Shown here: piece by piece, positions 42,774-51,015 of the stretch
Numbering within the stretch: the first letter of the stretch is position 1
Layout of the letters: each line of letters opens with the position of its first letter
Source of the DNA: Paracoccus laeviglucosivorans
Lineage (GTDB): Bacteria > Pseudomonadota > Alphaproteobacteria > Rhodobacterales > Rhodobacteraceae
DNA: 64,000 bases
Assembly (NCBI RefSeq): GCF_900182695.1
Contig: NZ_FXTK01000012.1
Location: 1 to 64,000, forward strand
Direction of reading: 5' to 3'
Translations under genes and position numbers: made by a program
Notes under the pieces: generated by a model
What the model was told of the DNA's origin: nothing
Database searches by the model: none
What the model saw: only the letters and a program-made list of their open reading frames with translations

Positions 42774-43811
42774 ATGAATATCAAGTTCAAGACGACCGCC
42801 CTGACCGCGCTGGCACTGTGCCTTGCAGGCCCGGCGCTGGCTGCCGAAATCACCTTTGTGTCGCAAGGCGGCGCCTATCAGGAAGCGCAGACCAAGGCGA
42901 TCCTTGATCCCGTCACCGAAAAGACCGGGATCACCGTCAAACAGGACAGCAGCCCCGACGCATGGCCCGTGCTGCGCACCCAGACCGCGACCGGCAAGCC
43001 GATCTGGGACGTGATCGACACCCCCACCAAGGACTGCATCCGCGGCGGCGAACAGGGCATGATCGAAAAGCTGGACATCGCCAATATGCCCGTCGTCGCA
43101 GCCATGCCTGCGGAACTGCGCAACGACTGGTCGGTGGCATACGAATTCTATTCCAGCGTGCTGGCCTATAATGCCGATGCCTATGGCGACAACCCGCCCC
43201 AAAGCTGGGCCGATTTCTGGGATGTCGAGAAATTCCCCGGCACCCGCGCCCTGCGCAACCACCCCCTTGCCACGCTGGAGGCCGCGCTGATGGCCGATGG
43301 CGTTGCCCCCGCCGACATGTATCCGATGGATGTGGACCGCGCCTTCAAGAAGCTTGAGGAGATCAAGCCCCATATCAACGTCTGGTGGACCTCGGGCGCG
43401 CAGTCGGCGCAGCTTCTGGCGGATGGTGAGGTGGACATGACCATGGCGTGGAACGGTCGTGTTTCTGCGGTGAAAGCCGAAGGTGCCGCAGTCGATTTCA
43501 CCTATAATCAGGGCATTCTGCAATATACCTCGCTTTGCGTGCTGAAGGGTGCGCCGAACCGCGACACGGCGATGAAATTCATCGACGCCGCGATGTCGCC
43601 GGAAATTCAGGCGAATTTCCCTGAATACATCGATTACGGCCCCGGCAACCCCGCCGCCTATGACACCGGCAAGATCAGCGCCGAACGCGCGGCGGAAATG
43701 CCCAACTCGCCCGACAATGCCGCGAAACAGGTGCTGAACTCGGCCGAATGGTGGAGCAGCCCGGAAGGCGACAAGGCCCTGGAACGTTGGGCCGCCTTCG
43801 TCCAGCAATAA
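42774..43811 (+). CDS. Polyamine-type ABC transporter substrate-binding protein
   Basis: A 345-residue periplasmic protein of the PotD/PotF class. The signal peptide is about residues 1-24 (ending GPALA). The mature start EITFVSQGGAYQEAQTKAIL and the WDVIDTPTKDCIRGGEQG region are typical. Acidic residues of the pocket that would bind an amine are plausible (Asp in WDVIDTP, Glu in YEFYSS). It is followed by a strong stem-loop that should protect its mRNA, as is usual for abundant binding proteins. Confidence 0.9.
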   Translation: MNIKFKTTALTALALCLAGPALAAEITFVSQGGAYQEAQTKAILDPVTEKTGITVKQDSSPDAWPVLRTQTATGKPIWDVIDTPTKDCIRGGEQGMIEKLDIANMPVVAAMPAELRNDWSVAYEFYSSVLAYNADAYGDNPPQSWADFWDVEKFPGTRALRNHPLATLEAALMADGVAPADMYPMDVDRAFKKLEEIKPHINVWWTSGAQSAQLLADGEVDMTMAWNGRVSAVKAEGAAVDFTYNQGILQYTSLCVLKGAPNRDTAMKFIDAAMSPEIQANFPEYIDYGPGNPAAYDTGKISAERAAEMPNSPDNAAKQVLNSAEWWSSPEGDKALERWAAFVQQ

Positions 43812-43818
43812 GCGCCAC

Positions 43819-43842
43819 GGGGCGGCGTTTGCACGCCGCCCC
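43819..43842 (+). promoter_or_regulatory. Strong intercistronic stem-loop after the binding-protein gene
   Basis: GGGGCGGCG (43819-43827) and CGCCGCCCC (43834-43842) form a perfect 9-bp GC stem with a 6-nt loop. It sits between the binding protein stop and the permease start. Such elements stabilise the upstream cistron and reduce read-through into the permease genes. Confidence 0.65.
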
Positions 43843-43867
43843 CTTCCCGACCGAACCGGAACGAAGC

Positions 43868-44728
43868 ATGTCGAACGCATCCACCCCCGAGGAACGGCGC
43901 GAACGCCGGATGATCCTTTTGCTGCTTGCCCCCGCACTGATCGTCGTGGGTCTGCTGCTGATTACCCCGCTGGTCTGGATGGGCTGGCAATCCTTTCGCG
44001 GCCCCGAGGGCTTCACGCTGGCGCATTACGCGCGGTTCTTCACCGATACCGTCTATCTGTCGTCCTTCGTGCAGACGTTCCGCATCGCGTTCCTTGTGAC
44101 CATCGCTGCGATCCTGATCGGCTATCCCATCGCCTATGTCGCCGCGAAATCGCAGGGCATCTGGCCGCCGATCATTCTGGGGCTGGTGCTGCTGCCGTTC
44201 TGGACCAGCGTTCTGGTGCGCGCCTATGCGTGGCTGATCCTGCTGCAACGGCGGGGCATCGTGAACACGGCGCTGACCAAGGCGGGTGTGATCGACCAGC
44301 CGCTGATCCTTGTGAACAATGAATTCGGCACGGTCATGGCGACGCTGCATATCCTGCTGCCCTTCATGGTGCTGCCGCTTTACGCCACGATGAAGAAAAT
44401 CCCGGCCGAGCTGGAGATGGCGGGCGCAAGCCTTGGCGGCGGCGGCGGGCTGGTGTTTCGCAGCGTGTTCCTGCCCCTGTCGATGCCCGGCGTGATCGCG
44501 GGATCGGTGCTGGTCTTCGTGCTGACGCTGGGCTTTTACATCACGCCCGAATTGCTGGGCGGCGGGCGGACCTTCCTTGTCTCGATGCTCGTGTCCCGCA
44601 ATATCGAGATCTACAACGAATGGGGCGCGGCCTCGTCCATCTCGGTCGTGCTGCTGGTCATGGTCTTCGCGATCTTCCGGCTGGCCAGCATGATCATCCC
44701 CTTCGAACGCATTATGGGGACCAAGTAA
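43868..44728 (+). CDS. ABC transporter permease (PotB-like)
   Basis: A 286-residue inner-membrane protein with six hydrophobic segments starting near residue 18. The EAA loop is ELEMAGASLGGGGGLVFRSVFLPLSMPG-like, of the PotB/PotH group. The ATG at 43868 gives the usual short cytoplasmic N-terminus; longer in-frame sequence would run through the stem-loop. It forms a heterodimer with the product of the next gene, 3 bp downstream. Confidence 0.9.
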   Translation: MSNASTPEERRERRMILLLLAPALIVVGLLLITPLVWMGWQSFRGPEGFTLAHYARFFTDTVYLSSFVQTFRIAFLVTIAAILIGYPIAYVAAKSQGIWPPIILGLVLLPFWTSVLVRAYAWLILLQRRGIVNTALTKAGVIDQPLILVNNEFGTVMATLHILLPFMVLPLYATMKKIPAELEMAGASLGGGGGLVFRSVFLPLSMPGVIAGSVLVFVLTLGFYITPELLGGGRTFLVSMLVSRNIEIYNEWGAASSISVVLLVMVFAIFRLASMIIPFERIMGTK

Positions 44729-44731
44729 GCC

Positions 44732-45514
44732 ATGCAACTGACCCCCTCATCCCTCGCGCTGCGCATATTCGTCGTCATCGCGCTGCTGTGGCTGATCATC
44801 CCGGTCGTCATCATCGTGCCGATGTCGTTTTCCAGCGCCCGCTTTCTGGCCTTCCCGCCGCCCGGCTGGTCCCTGCGCTGGTATGAAAGCTATCTGGGCG
44901 ATCCGGCATGGATGGCCGCCACCCGCACCAGCCTGATCATCGCGGTCAGCAGTTCGCTGATCGCCACGGTGATCGGCACGGCGGCAGCCTATGCCCTGAA
45001 CATGAGCCAGTCGCGCTGGGTCCGCAACTTGCAGGTCGTGCTGCTGCTGCCCTTGGTCGTACCCATTGTCATCACCGCTGTCGGCATTTTCCTGATCTAT
45101 GCGCAGGTGAGCCTGATCGCGACGATGACCGGGCTGATCCTTGCGAACGTGATGCTGGGGATGCCCTATGTCATCACCTCGGTGCTGGTCGGCCTGCGCA
45201 AGTTCGACCCGACGCAGGAAATGGTGGCGCGCAGTCTGGGCATGAACCGCTGGCGGGCATTCTTTACCGTGGTGCTGCCGCAGATCCGGCCTTCGGTCAT
45301 CACCGGGACGCTGTTCGCGTTTATCTCGGCGCTGGATGAAACCGTTGTGGCGATCTTCATATCCGGCGGCGACAACCAGACCCTGACCAAACGCATGTTC
45401 ACCGCCCTGCGCGATGAGATCGACCCGACCATCGCGGCGATTTCCACCATGCTGACGGCGATTTCCTTCCTGATGGTGATCCTGATGGCGCTGAATTCGC
45501 GCAAGTCGCGCTGA
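44732..45514 (+). CDS. ABC transporter permease (PotC-like)
   Basis: A 260-residue inner-membrane protein with six hydrophobic segments. The EAA motif (EMVARSLGMNRWRAFFTVVLPQ) is of the PotC/PotI group. It completes the importer with the PotB-like permease, ATPase and binding protein. Its stop codon shares one base with the start of the oxidoreductase gene (TGATG), so translation is coupled. Confidence 0.91.
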   Translation: MQLTPSSLALRIFVVIALLWLIIPVVIIVPMSFSSARFLAFPPPGWSLRWYESYLGDPAWMAATRTSLIIAVSSSLIATVIGTAAAYALNMSQSRWVRNLQVVLLLPLVVPIVITAVGIFLIYAQVSLIATMTGLILANVMLGMPYVITSVLVGLRKFDPTQEMVARSLGMNRWRAFFTVVLPQIRPSVITGTLFAFISALDETVVAIFISGGDNQTLTKRMFTALRDEIDPTIAAISTMLTAISFLMVILMALNSRKSR

Positions 45515-47166
45515 TGCGGACGGATGTGCTGATCCTTGGCGGCGGCTCGGCCGGTTGCGTGCTGGCCGCGCGCCTGTCCGAAGACCCGCGGCTGACCGTC
45601 ACGCTGGTCGAGGCCGGGCGCGACATCCTGCCCGACACCCCGCCCGAGATTGCGTCCCGCTATCCCGGTCGTGCCTATCTGGACCCGCGCAATATCTGGC
45701 AGGGCCTGTCGGCCCGCTATGCCGGGGCGCAGCGGCGCTACGAACAAGCGCGGATCCTGGGCGGCGGGTCGGCCATCAACGCGCTGATGTCGAACCGTGG
45801 CGCACCTGCGGATTACGACGAATGGGCGGCGCTGGGGGCGGATGGCTGGGACTGGAACGCCGTCCTGCCCTATTTCCGCAAGCTTGAGGCGGATCGCGAT
45901 TTCACCGGCCCCATGCATGGCGACAGCGGCCCGCTGAAAATACGCAGACCCGACGATGCGGCACTGTCGCCCTTTGTTGCGGGTGTCATGCGGACGCTGG
46001 ACAGGCAGGGGCATCCGACGCGCCCCGATCAGAACGGCCCTTGGCAGGACGGCACATTTCGCGGCGCGGTCGGCCAGTCGGACAATGGCACGCGCCAACC
46101 CACGTCGCTGGTCTGGCTGACGCCTCAGGTCCGGGCGCGGCCCAACCTGCGCATCCTGTGCGACCACCCCGCCCGCCGCCTGCTGTTGGACGGGCGTCGG
46201 GTGATCGGGGCGGAAATCACCGCGCTCTCGGGTCCGCTGCAAATCCATGCCACGCGCACCATCCTGTCGATGGGGGCAATCCACAGCCCCGCGATGCTGC
46301 TGCGTGCGGGCATCGGCCCCGCTGCCGATCTGCAAGCCCTTGGCATTTCGCCCGCAGCAGACCTGCCGGTGGGCCGCAACCTGATGGAACACCCGTCCAT
46401 CGCGATCGGCGCTTGGCTGCCACCGGCATTGCGCGTGCGCGACGACGGCGAACATCACGAACAGGGCGTCTGGCGCTATTCGTCCGGTCTTGCGGGAACG
46501 GGTGACATGCACGGAGCGATCCTGTCACGCTCGGGGTGGCATTCGGTCGGGCAGCGGATCGGTTCGATCTTCTTCTGGGTCAACAAGTCGTTTTCGCGCG
46601 GCCAGCTTCGGCTAAGCTCGGCCGATCCGCAGGCCGAGCCGCTGGTGGATTTCAACATGCTGTCCGACCCACGCGACCTGCAACGCCTGAAGGACGCGAT
46701 CCGCATCGGCGCGCAGGCATTGTCCGGGCATAAGACGGTTTTCCCGACCAGCTACACACCGCGGGTCGCCCGCGTGGCAGCGCCGGGTCGGTGGAACGCG
46801 CTGCAGCGGGGCGCGCTGTCGGCCTTGCTGGATGGTGCAGGTCCGCTGCGGGCCGGGCTGATCCATGCGCTGATCACGCAGGGCGTCACGCTGCGCAGCT
46901 TGCTGGCCGACGACGCCGCGCTGGAAAGCTTCGTGCGCGCGAATGTCGGCGGCACGTGGCACTGCTCGGGAACATGCCGCATGGGCGGCGCCGGTGACCC
47001 AGCGGCCGTCACCGGGCCGGATGGCGCGGTTCACGGCATTGCGGGCCTGCATGTCGTCGATGCCTCGCTCATGCCATCGATCCCCTGCGCGAACACCAAC
47101 ATCCCCACCATCATGCTGGCCGAACGCATCGCGGACATGCTGAAGGCACGCGCCAGCCTGCCATGA
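45514..47166 (+). CDS. GMC-family FAD oxidoreductase (choline/alcohol dehydrogenase-like)
   Basis: A 550-residue flavoenzyme of the glucose-methanol-choline family. The N-terminal FAD motif is LILGGGSAGCVLAARLSED (about residues 6-24). The second signature is ARILGGGSAINALMSNRG, and the third is SMGAIHSPAMLLRAGIG. The catalytic His is His483 (TWHCSGTCRMG), and the conserved C-terminal residues are Asn527/Asn529 (CANTNIPTIM). It oxidises an alcohol to an aldehyde. Its place in a polyamine-type transporter operon suggests an amino-alcohol or hydroxylated amine. The choline TMA-binding aromatic residues cannot be verified by eye, so the substrate is left open. Confidence 0.9.
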   Translation: MRTDVLILGGGSAGCVLAARLSEDPRLTVTLVEAGRDILPDTPPEIASRYPGRAYLDPRNIWQGLSARYAGAQRRYEQARILGGGSAINALMSNRGAPADYDEWAALGADGWDWNAVLPYFRKLEADRDFTGPMHGDSGPLKIRRPDDAALSPFVAGVMRTLDRQGHPTRPDQNGPWQDGTFRGAVGQSDNGTRQPTSLVWLTPQVRARPNLRILCDHPARRLLLDGRRVIGAEITALSGPLQIHATRTILSMGAIHSPAMLLRAGIGPAADLQALGISPAADLPVGRNLMEHPSIAIGAWLPPALRVRDDGEHHEQGVWRYSSGLAGTGDMHGAILSRSGWHSVGQRIGSIFFWVNKSFSRGQLRLSSADPQAEPLVDFNMLSDPRDLQRLKDAIRIGAQALSGHKTVFPTSYTPRVARVAAPGRWNALQRGALSALLDGAGPLRAGLIHALITQGVTLRSLLADDAALESFVRANVGGTWHCSGTCRMGGAGDPAAVTGPDGAVHGIAGLHVVDASLMPSIPCANTNIPTIMLAERIADMLKARASLP

Positions 47167-47217
47167 CCCGCGCCGTTCCATCACGCGGACCCAGCGCATA
47201 CCAAGACCGAGGATAAC

Positions 47218-47574
47218 ATGACCAAGATCGTCCCGATCGACACCAACCCCACCTTTGCCCCCGTTCACAGCGTCCCCGATGCCGAACGGCTGATCAGCGG
47301 CTCGCCGGAATTCGCGACCTGGGAAATGGATACCGCCCGCGATGGCCGCATCAGAACCGGGGTCTGGCAGGCCACGCCGGGCGAAACCCGTTCCGTCAAA
47401 GGCGAGACGTTCGAGTTTTGCCATATCATTCAGGGCGTGGTCCAACTGATCCCGGCGGACGGGTCCGATGCGTTGACCTTTCGCGCGGGCGACAGCTTCG
47501 TGATGAAGCCCGGCTTCGTCGGTGTCTGGAAAACCATCGAGACGGTCCGCAAAATCTACGTGATCGTCGGTTGA
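47218..47574 (+). CDS. Cupin-domain protein (DUF861/EutQ-like)
   Basis: A 118-residue single-domain cupin. The core reads TGVWQATPGETRSVKGETFEFCHIIQGVVQL, with the second motif FRAGDSFVMKPGFVGVWKTIETVRKIYVIV. This is the cupin_3 pattern in which the usual metal-binding His set is largely missing. Such proteins are common in amine and amino-acid catabolic clusters; their role is uncertain (binding of a pathway intermediate, or an isomerase). It lies 51 bp after the GMC gene, on the same strand. Confidence 0.85.
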   Translation: MTKIVPIDTNPTFAPVHSVPDAERLISGSPEFATWEMDTARDGRIRTGVWQATPGETRSVKGETFEFCHIIQGVVQLIPADGSDALTFRAGDSFVMKPGFVGVWKTIETVRKIYVIVG

Positions 47575-47632
47575 GCTTGCGGACGCAATTGCCGCCATAC
47601 CTAATCCGTTCTGATCGAATTGTGAGGAAAAG

Positions 47633-48667
47633 ATGCCCCATCGCATAGCCCTGATCCCCGGCGACGGGATCGGCGTATCCGTGACCGACGCCGCGATGGC
47701 CGTGGCCCACAAAGCCGCGCCGGGACTGTTGCAGACCCAGACCTTCGCGTGGTCCTGCGAGACGTATCTGGAAACCGGACGCATGATGCCCGAAGACGGC
47801 ATCGACACCCTGCGCGGCTTTGATGCGATTTTCCTTGGCGCGGTCGGGTGGCCTGCCAAAGTGCCCGATGCGGTATCGCTGCACGGGCTGCTGCTGCCGA
47901 TCCGCAAGGCCTTCGTGCAATATACCAATATCCGCCCGCACCGCCTGCTGCCCGGCGTCCAGGGCCCGCTGCGCAAGGACGGCTTCGACATCCTGTGCAT
48001 CCGCGAAAACACCGAGGGCGAATATTCCGGCGCCGGCGGCCGCGTCCATCAGGGCACGGGCGACGAGGTGGCGGTCGAAACCGCGATCTTTACCCGCGCG
48101 GGGGTCGAACGCATCCTGCGCTTCGGGTTCGAACAGGCGATGGGGCGGCGCAAGAAGCTGGCCTCGGTCACGAAATCCAACGCCCAGAAATATTCGATGG
48201 TGTTCTGGGACGAGGTGACGCGCGATCTGGCCGCCGAATTCCCGCAGGTCGAGGTCAGCCATTACCACGTCGATGCCATCGCAGCCCGCATGGTCATGGC
48301 GCCCGAAAGCCTTGATGTGGTCGTGGCCTCAAACCTGTTCGGCGACATTCTGACCGATCTGGGCGCGGCGATTCAGGGCGGGCTTGGCTTCGCGGCCTCG
48401 GCCAATATCGACCCGACGCGCAAGGGTCCGTCGATGTTCGAACCCGTCCACGGCTCGGCCCCCGACATTGCGCATCTGGGCATCGCCAACCCCATCGCCG
48501 CGATCTGGTCGCTGGTGATGATGCTGGAACATCTGGGCGAAGGCCCCGCCGCCGCCCGCATCATGGCCGCGGTCGAGGCCACCACCGCCAAGGGCATCGG
48601 CACCGTGCCGGGGCAGGATACCACCGATCAGATCACGGCGGCGATCCTGTCCGCTTTGGAGGCATGA
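47633..48667 (+). CDS. Isocitrate/isopropylmalate-family dehydrogenase (tartrate/D-malate dehydrogenase-like)
   Basis: A 344-residue beta-decarboxylating dehydrogenase. N-terminal ALIPGDGIG and the substrate region VQYTNIRPHRLLPGVQGPLR are those of tartrate/D-malate dehydrogenases rather than LeuB. The ENTEGEYSGAGGR segment, the catalytic Lys region (TKSNAQKYS), and the metal aspartates in NLFGDILTDLGA follow. NAD+ and Mg2+/Mn2+ dependence is expected, with D-malate, tartrate or a 3-substituted malate as substrate. It overlaps the aldehyde dehydrogenase gene by 4 bp, tying it to the same pathway. Confidence 0.9.
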   Translation: MPHRIALIPGDGIGVSVTDAAMAVAHKAAPGLLQTQTFAWSCETYLETGRMMPEDGIDTLRGFDAIFLGAVGWPAKVPDAVSLHGLLLPIRKAFVQYTNIRPHRLLPGVQGPLRKDGFDILCIRENTEGEYSGAGGRVHQGTGDEVAVETAIFTRAGVERILRFGFEQAMGRRKKLASVTKSNAQKYSMVFWDEVTRDLAAEFPQVEVSHYHVDAIAARMVMAPESLDVVVASNLFGDILTDLGAAIQGGLGFAASANIDPTRKGPSMFEPVHGSAPDIAHLGIANPIAAIWSLVMMLEHLGEGPAAARIMAAVEATTAKGIGTVPGQDTTDQITAAILSALEA

Positions 48668-50121
48668 TGAAAGATATGGCCACGCTTTCCGATCCCGATC
48701 TGCTGCGCCAAGCGGCGCTGATCGGTGGCCAATGGGTTGCCGCCGACAATGGCGCGACGGTCGATGTGACGAACCCCGCCACCGGCGCGGTCATCGGCAG
48801 CGTTCCCGACATCAGCGCGGCCCAGACCCGCGCCGCGATCGACACCGCCGATGCCGCCTTTCAGATGTGGCGCAAGCGCCCCCATGCCGAACGCGCCGCC
48901 CTGCTGGAGCGCTGGCACGACCTGATGCTGGCGCATTCCGACGATCTGGCGCTGATCCTGACCATGGAACAGGGCAAGCCGCTGGCCGAGGCCAAGGGCG
49001 AAATCGCCTATGGTGCCAGCTTCGTCAAATGGTTCGCGGCCGAGGCCCTGCGCCTTGACGGCAGCGTCATCCCCGCGCCGACCGGCGACCGCCGCATCCT
49101 GACGCTGAAGGAACCGGTGGGCGTGTCGGCGATCATCACGCCGTGGAATTTCCCGAACGCGATGATCACCCGCAAGGTCGGCCCCGCACTGGCGGCGGGC
49201 TGTACCGTGGTCATCAAGCCCTCGGACTTCACGCCGTTTTCCGCGCTGGCGCTGGGGGTGCTGGCCGAGCGTGCCGGGATCCCCTCGGGCGTCATCAACA
49301 TCGTCACCGGAATGCCTGCCGAAATCGGCGCGGAGTTGACCGCCAACCCCACGGTGCGCAAGGTCAGCTTCACCGGCTCGACCCGCGTGGGGTCGCTGCT
49401 GATGGCGCAATCCGCGCCCTCGGTGAAGCGGCTGTCGCTGGAACTGGGCGGCAATGCGCCCTTCATCGTCTTCGACGATGCCGATCTGGACCGCACGGTC
49501 GAAGGCGCGATTGCGTCGAAATTCCGCAATGGTGGCCAGACCTGCGTGTGTTCGAACCGCATTCTGGTGCAGGCGGGCGTGCATGACGCCTTCGCCGAAA
49601 AGCTGTCGGCCCGTGTCCGCGCGATGAAGGTCGGCCCCGGCACCGATGCGGGGGTGGATATCGGCCCGATGATAAACCGCGCCGCCATCGACAAGATCGA
49701 ACGCCACATCGCCGATGCCGTGGCCAAAGGCGCGACCATCGCCGCGCAGGCGCCGGTGCCTGCGGGCCAATACGCCGCGCCGACCGTCCTGACCGGTGCC
49801 ACCACGGATATGGAGCTGGCTGCCGAGGAAACCTTTGGCCCCGTCGCCCCCCTGTTCCGCTTTGACACCGAAGAACAGGCCATAGCCATCGCCAACGCCA
49901 CCCCCTTTGGCCTTGCCGCCTATTTCTATACCGAGGACATCCGCCGCGCCTGGCGCGTGGGCGAGGCCTTGGAATTCGGCATGGTCGGCCTGAACACCGG
50001 CGCGATTTCCACCACCGTGTCGCCTTTTGGCGGCGTCAAGCAATCGGGGCTGGGTCGCGAAGGCGCGCGGCAGGGCATCGACGAATACCTTGAGGTCAAA
50101 GCCTTTCACATGGGGTTATAA
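48664..50121 (+). CDS. gabD: NAD(P)-dependent succinate-semialdehyde dehydrogenase-like aldehyde dehydrogenase
   Basis: A 485-residue aldehyde dehydrogenase of the GabD group. The general base is Glu260 (LELGGNAPFIVF) and the nucleophile Cys294 (GGQTCVCSNRI), with a second Cys at 296 as in SSADHs. ITPWNFPNAMITRK (about residue 159) and FTGSTRVG are cofactor-site landmarks. The pair PFGGVKQSGLGREGA ends the oligomer motif. It oxidises succinate semialdehyde, glutarate semialdehyde or a similar aldehyde to the acid. With the upstream oxidase or downstream aminotransferase it would finish a putrescine-to-succinate type route. Confidence 0.9.
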   Translation: MMKDMATLSDPDLLRQAALIGGQWVAADNGATVDVTNPATGAVIGSVPDISAAQTRAAIDTADAAFQMWRKRPHAERAALLERWHDLMLAHSDDLALILTMEQGKPLAEAKGEIAYGASFVKWFAAEALRLDGSVIPAPTGDRRILTLKEPVGVSAIITPWNFPNAMITRKVGPALAAGCTVVIKPSDFTPFSALALGVLAERAGIPSGVINIVTGMPAEIGAELTANPTVRKVSFTGSTRVGSLLMAQSAPSVKRLSLELGGNAPFIVFDDADLDRTVEGAIASKFRNGGQTCVCSNRILVQAGVHDAFAEKLSARVRAMKVGPGTDAGVDIGPMINRAAIDKIERHIADAVAKGATIAAQAPVPAGQYAAPTVLTGATTDMELAAEETFGPVAPLFRFDTEEQAIAIANATPFGLAAYFYTEDIRRAWRVGEALEFGMVGLNTGAISTTVSPFGGVKQSGLGREGARQGIDEYLEVKAFHMGL

Positions 50122-50184
50122 GGCTGGTCAGCATTCCCCGCCGCAGGCCGGACGCGATGACGAATACCGCAAGACGAGGCGCAG

Positions 50185-50997
50185 TTGACCCAAGCCCCCA
50201 TCTTTCAGCCCATGGGCCCGGAACATCTGGACGGCGCCCTGCAATTGTCGCGCGCGGCCGGCTGGCCGCACAGGCGCGAGGATTGGGAGTTGGTGCTTGG
50301 GATCAGCCAAGGCGTCGTGGCGCTGAAGCAGGCGCTGGTCATGGCGACCGCGCTGGTCACGCCCTTTGGCAATGTCGGGATGGTCAATATGATCATCGTG
50401 GATCAGCGGATGCGCGGCTGCGGCTTCGGTCGTCAGATCATCGGACAGGCCATGGCACTGATCCGGCCTCGGGAATGGCGGCTGGTCGCGACCCCTTCGG
50501 GGCTGCCGCTTTACGAAAAGTTGGGCTTTGCCGCCTGCGGCCCTGTCCAACAGCATCAGGGCACAGCGCCGGACCTGCCCGCGCCTTTGGGGATCCGCTG
50601 GGCGACTGACGCCGACATCGCCGCCATTGCGCAGATGGACGCCGATGCACTTGGCGCGGATCGTCGCAGCCTGCTGGACGCCTTGGCGCAACCGGGGCGG
50701 ATCGCCTTGAAGCCGGGCAAAGGCTACGCCGCCATTCGCGCCTTTGGTCTTGGTGAGGTCATCGGCCCGGTCATCGCTGACGATCTGGCCACGGCGCAGG
50801 AACTGATCGCCTTTCTTTTTGGCGGACGGGCTGGCAGTTTCATCCGCATCGACACCACCGAGGATTGCGGACTTGGCCCTTGGCTTGCACAGATCGGACT
50901 GCGCGTGGTGGATCGCCCCGTCGCCATGCAGACCGGCACGCCGGCAAAGCCCGGCACCCATACCCGCTTCGCGCTGGCCGCGCAGGCCCTTGGCTAA
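50185..50997 (+). CDS. GNAT-family N-acetyltransferase, two-domain type
   Basis: A 270-residue protein. Residues 1-130 form a GNAT domain with the acetyl-CoA loop as QRMRGCGFGRQIIG and the terminal LYEKLGFAACG. A second related region follows (about 140-265) with the shorter landmark FIRIDTTEDCGLGPWLAQIGLRVV. This matches the YitH/DUF1248-type tandem GNATs. A TTG start at 50185 is used, with GAGG 6 nt upstream; no ATG fits. It sits between the aldehyde dehydrogenase and aminotransferase and could acetylate an amine of the pathway. Confidence 0.78.
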   Translation: MTQAPIFQPMGPEHLDGALQLSRAAGWPHRREDWELVLGISQGVVALKQALVMATALVTPFGNVGMVNMIIVDQRMRGCGFGRQIIGQAMALIRPREWRLVATPSGLPLYEKLGFAACGPVQQHQGTAPDLPAPLGIRWATDADIAAIAQMDADALGADRRSLLDALAQPGRIALKPGKGYAAIRAFGLGEVIGPVIADDLATAQELIAFLFGGRAGSFIRIDTTEDCGLGPWLAQIGLRVVDRPVAMQTGTPAKPGTHTRFALAAQALG

Positions 50998-51015
50998 GAC
51001 CGAACAGGAGCAAAC

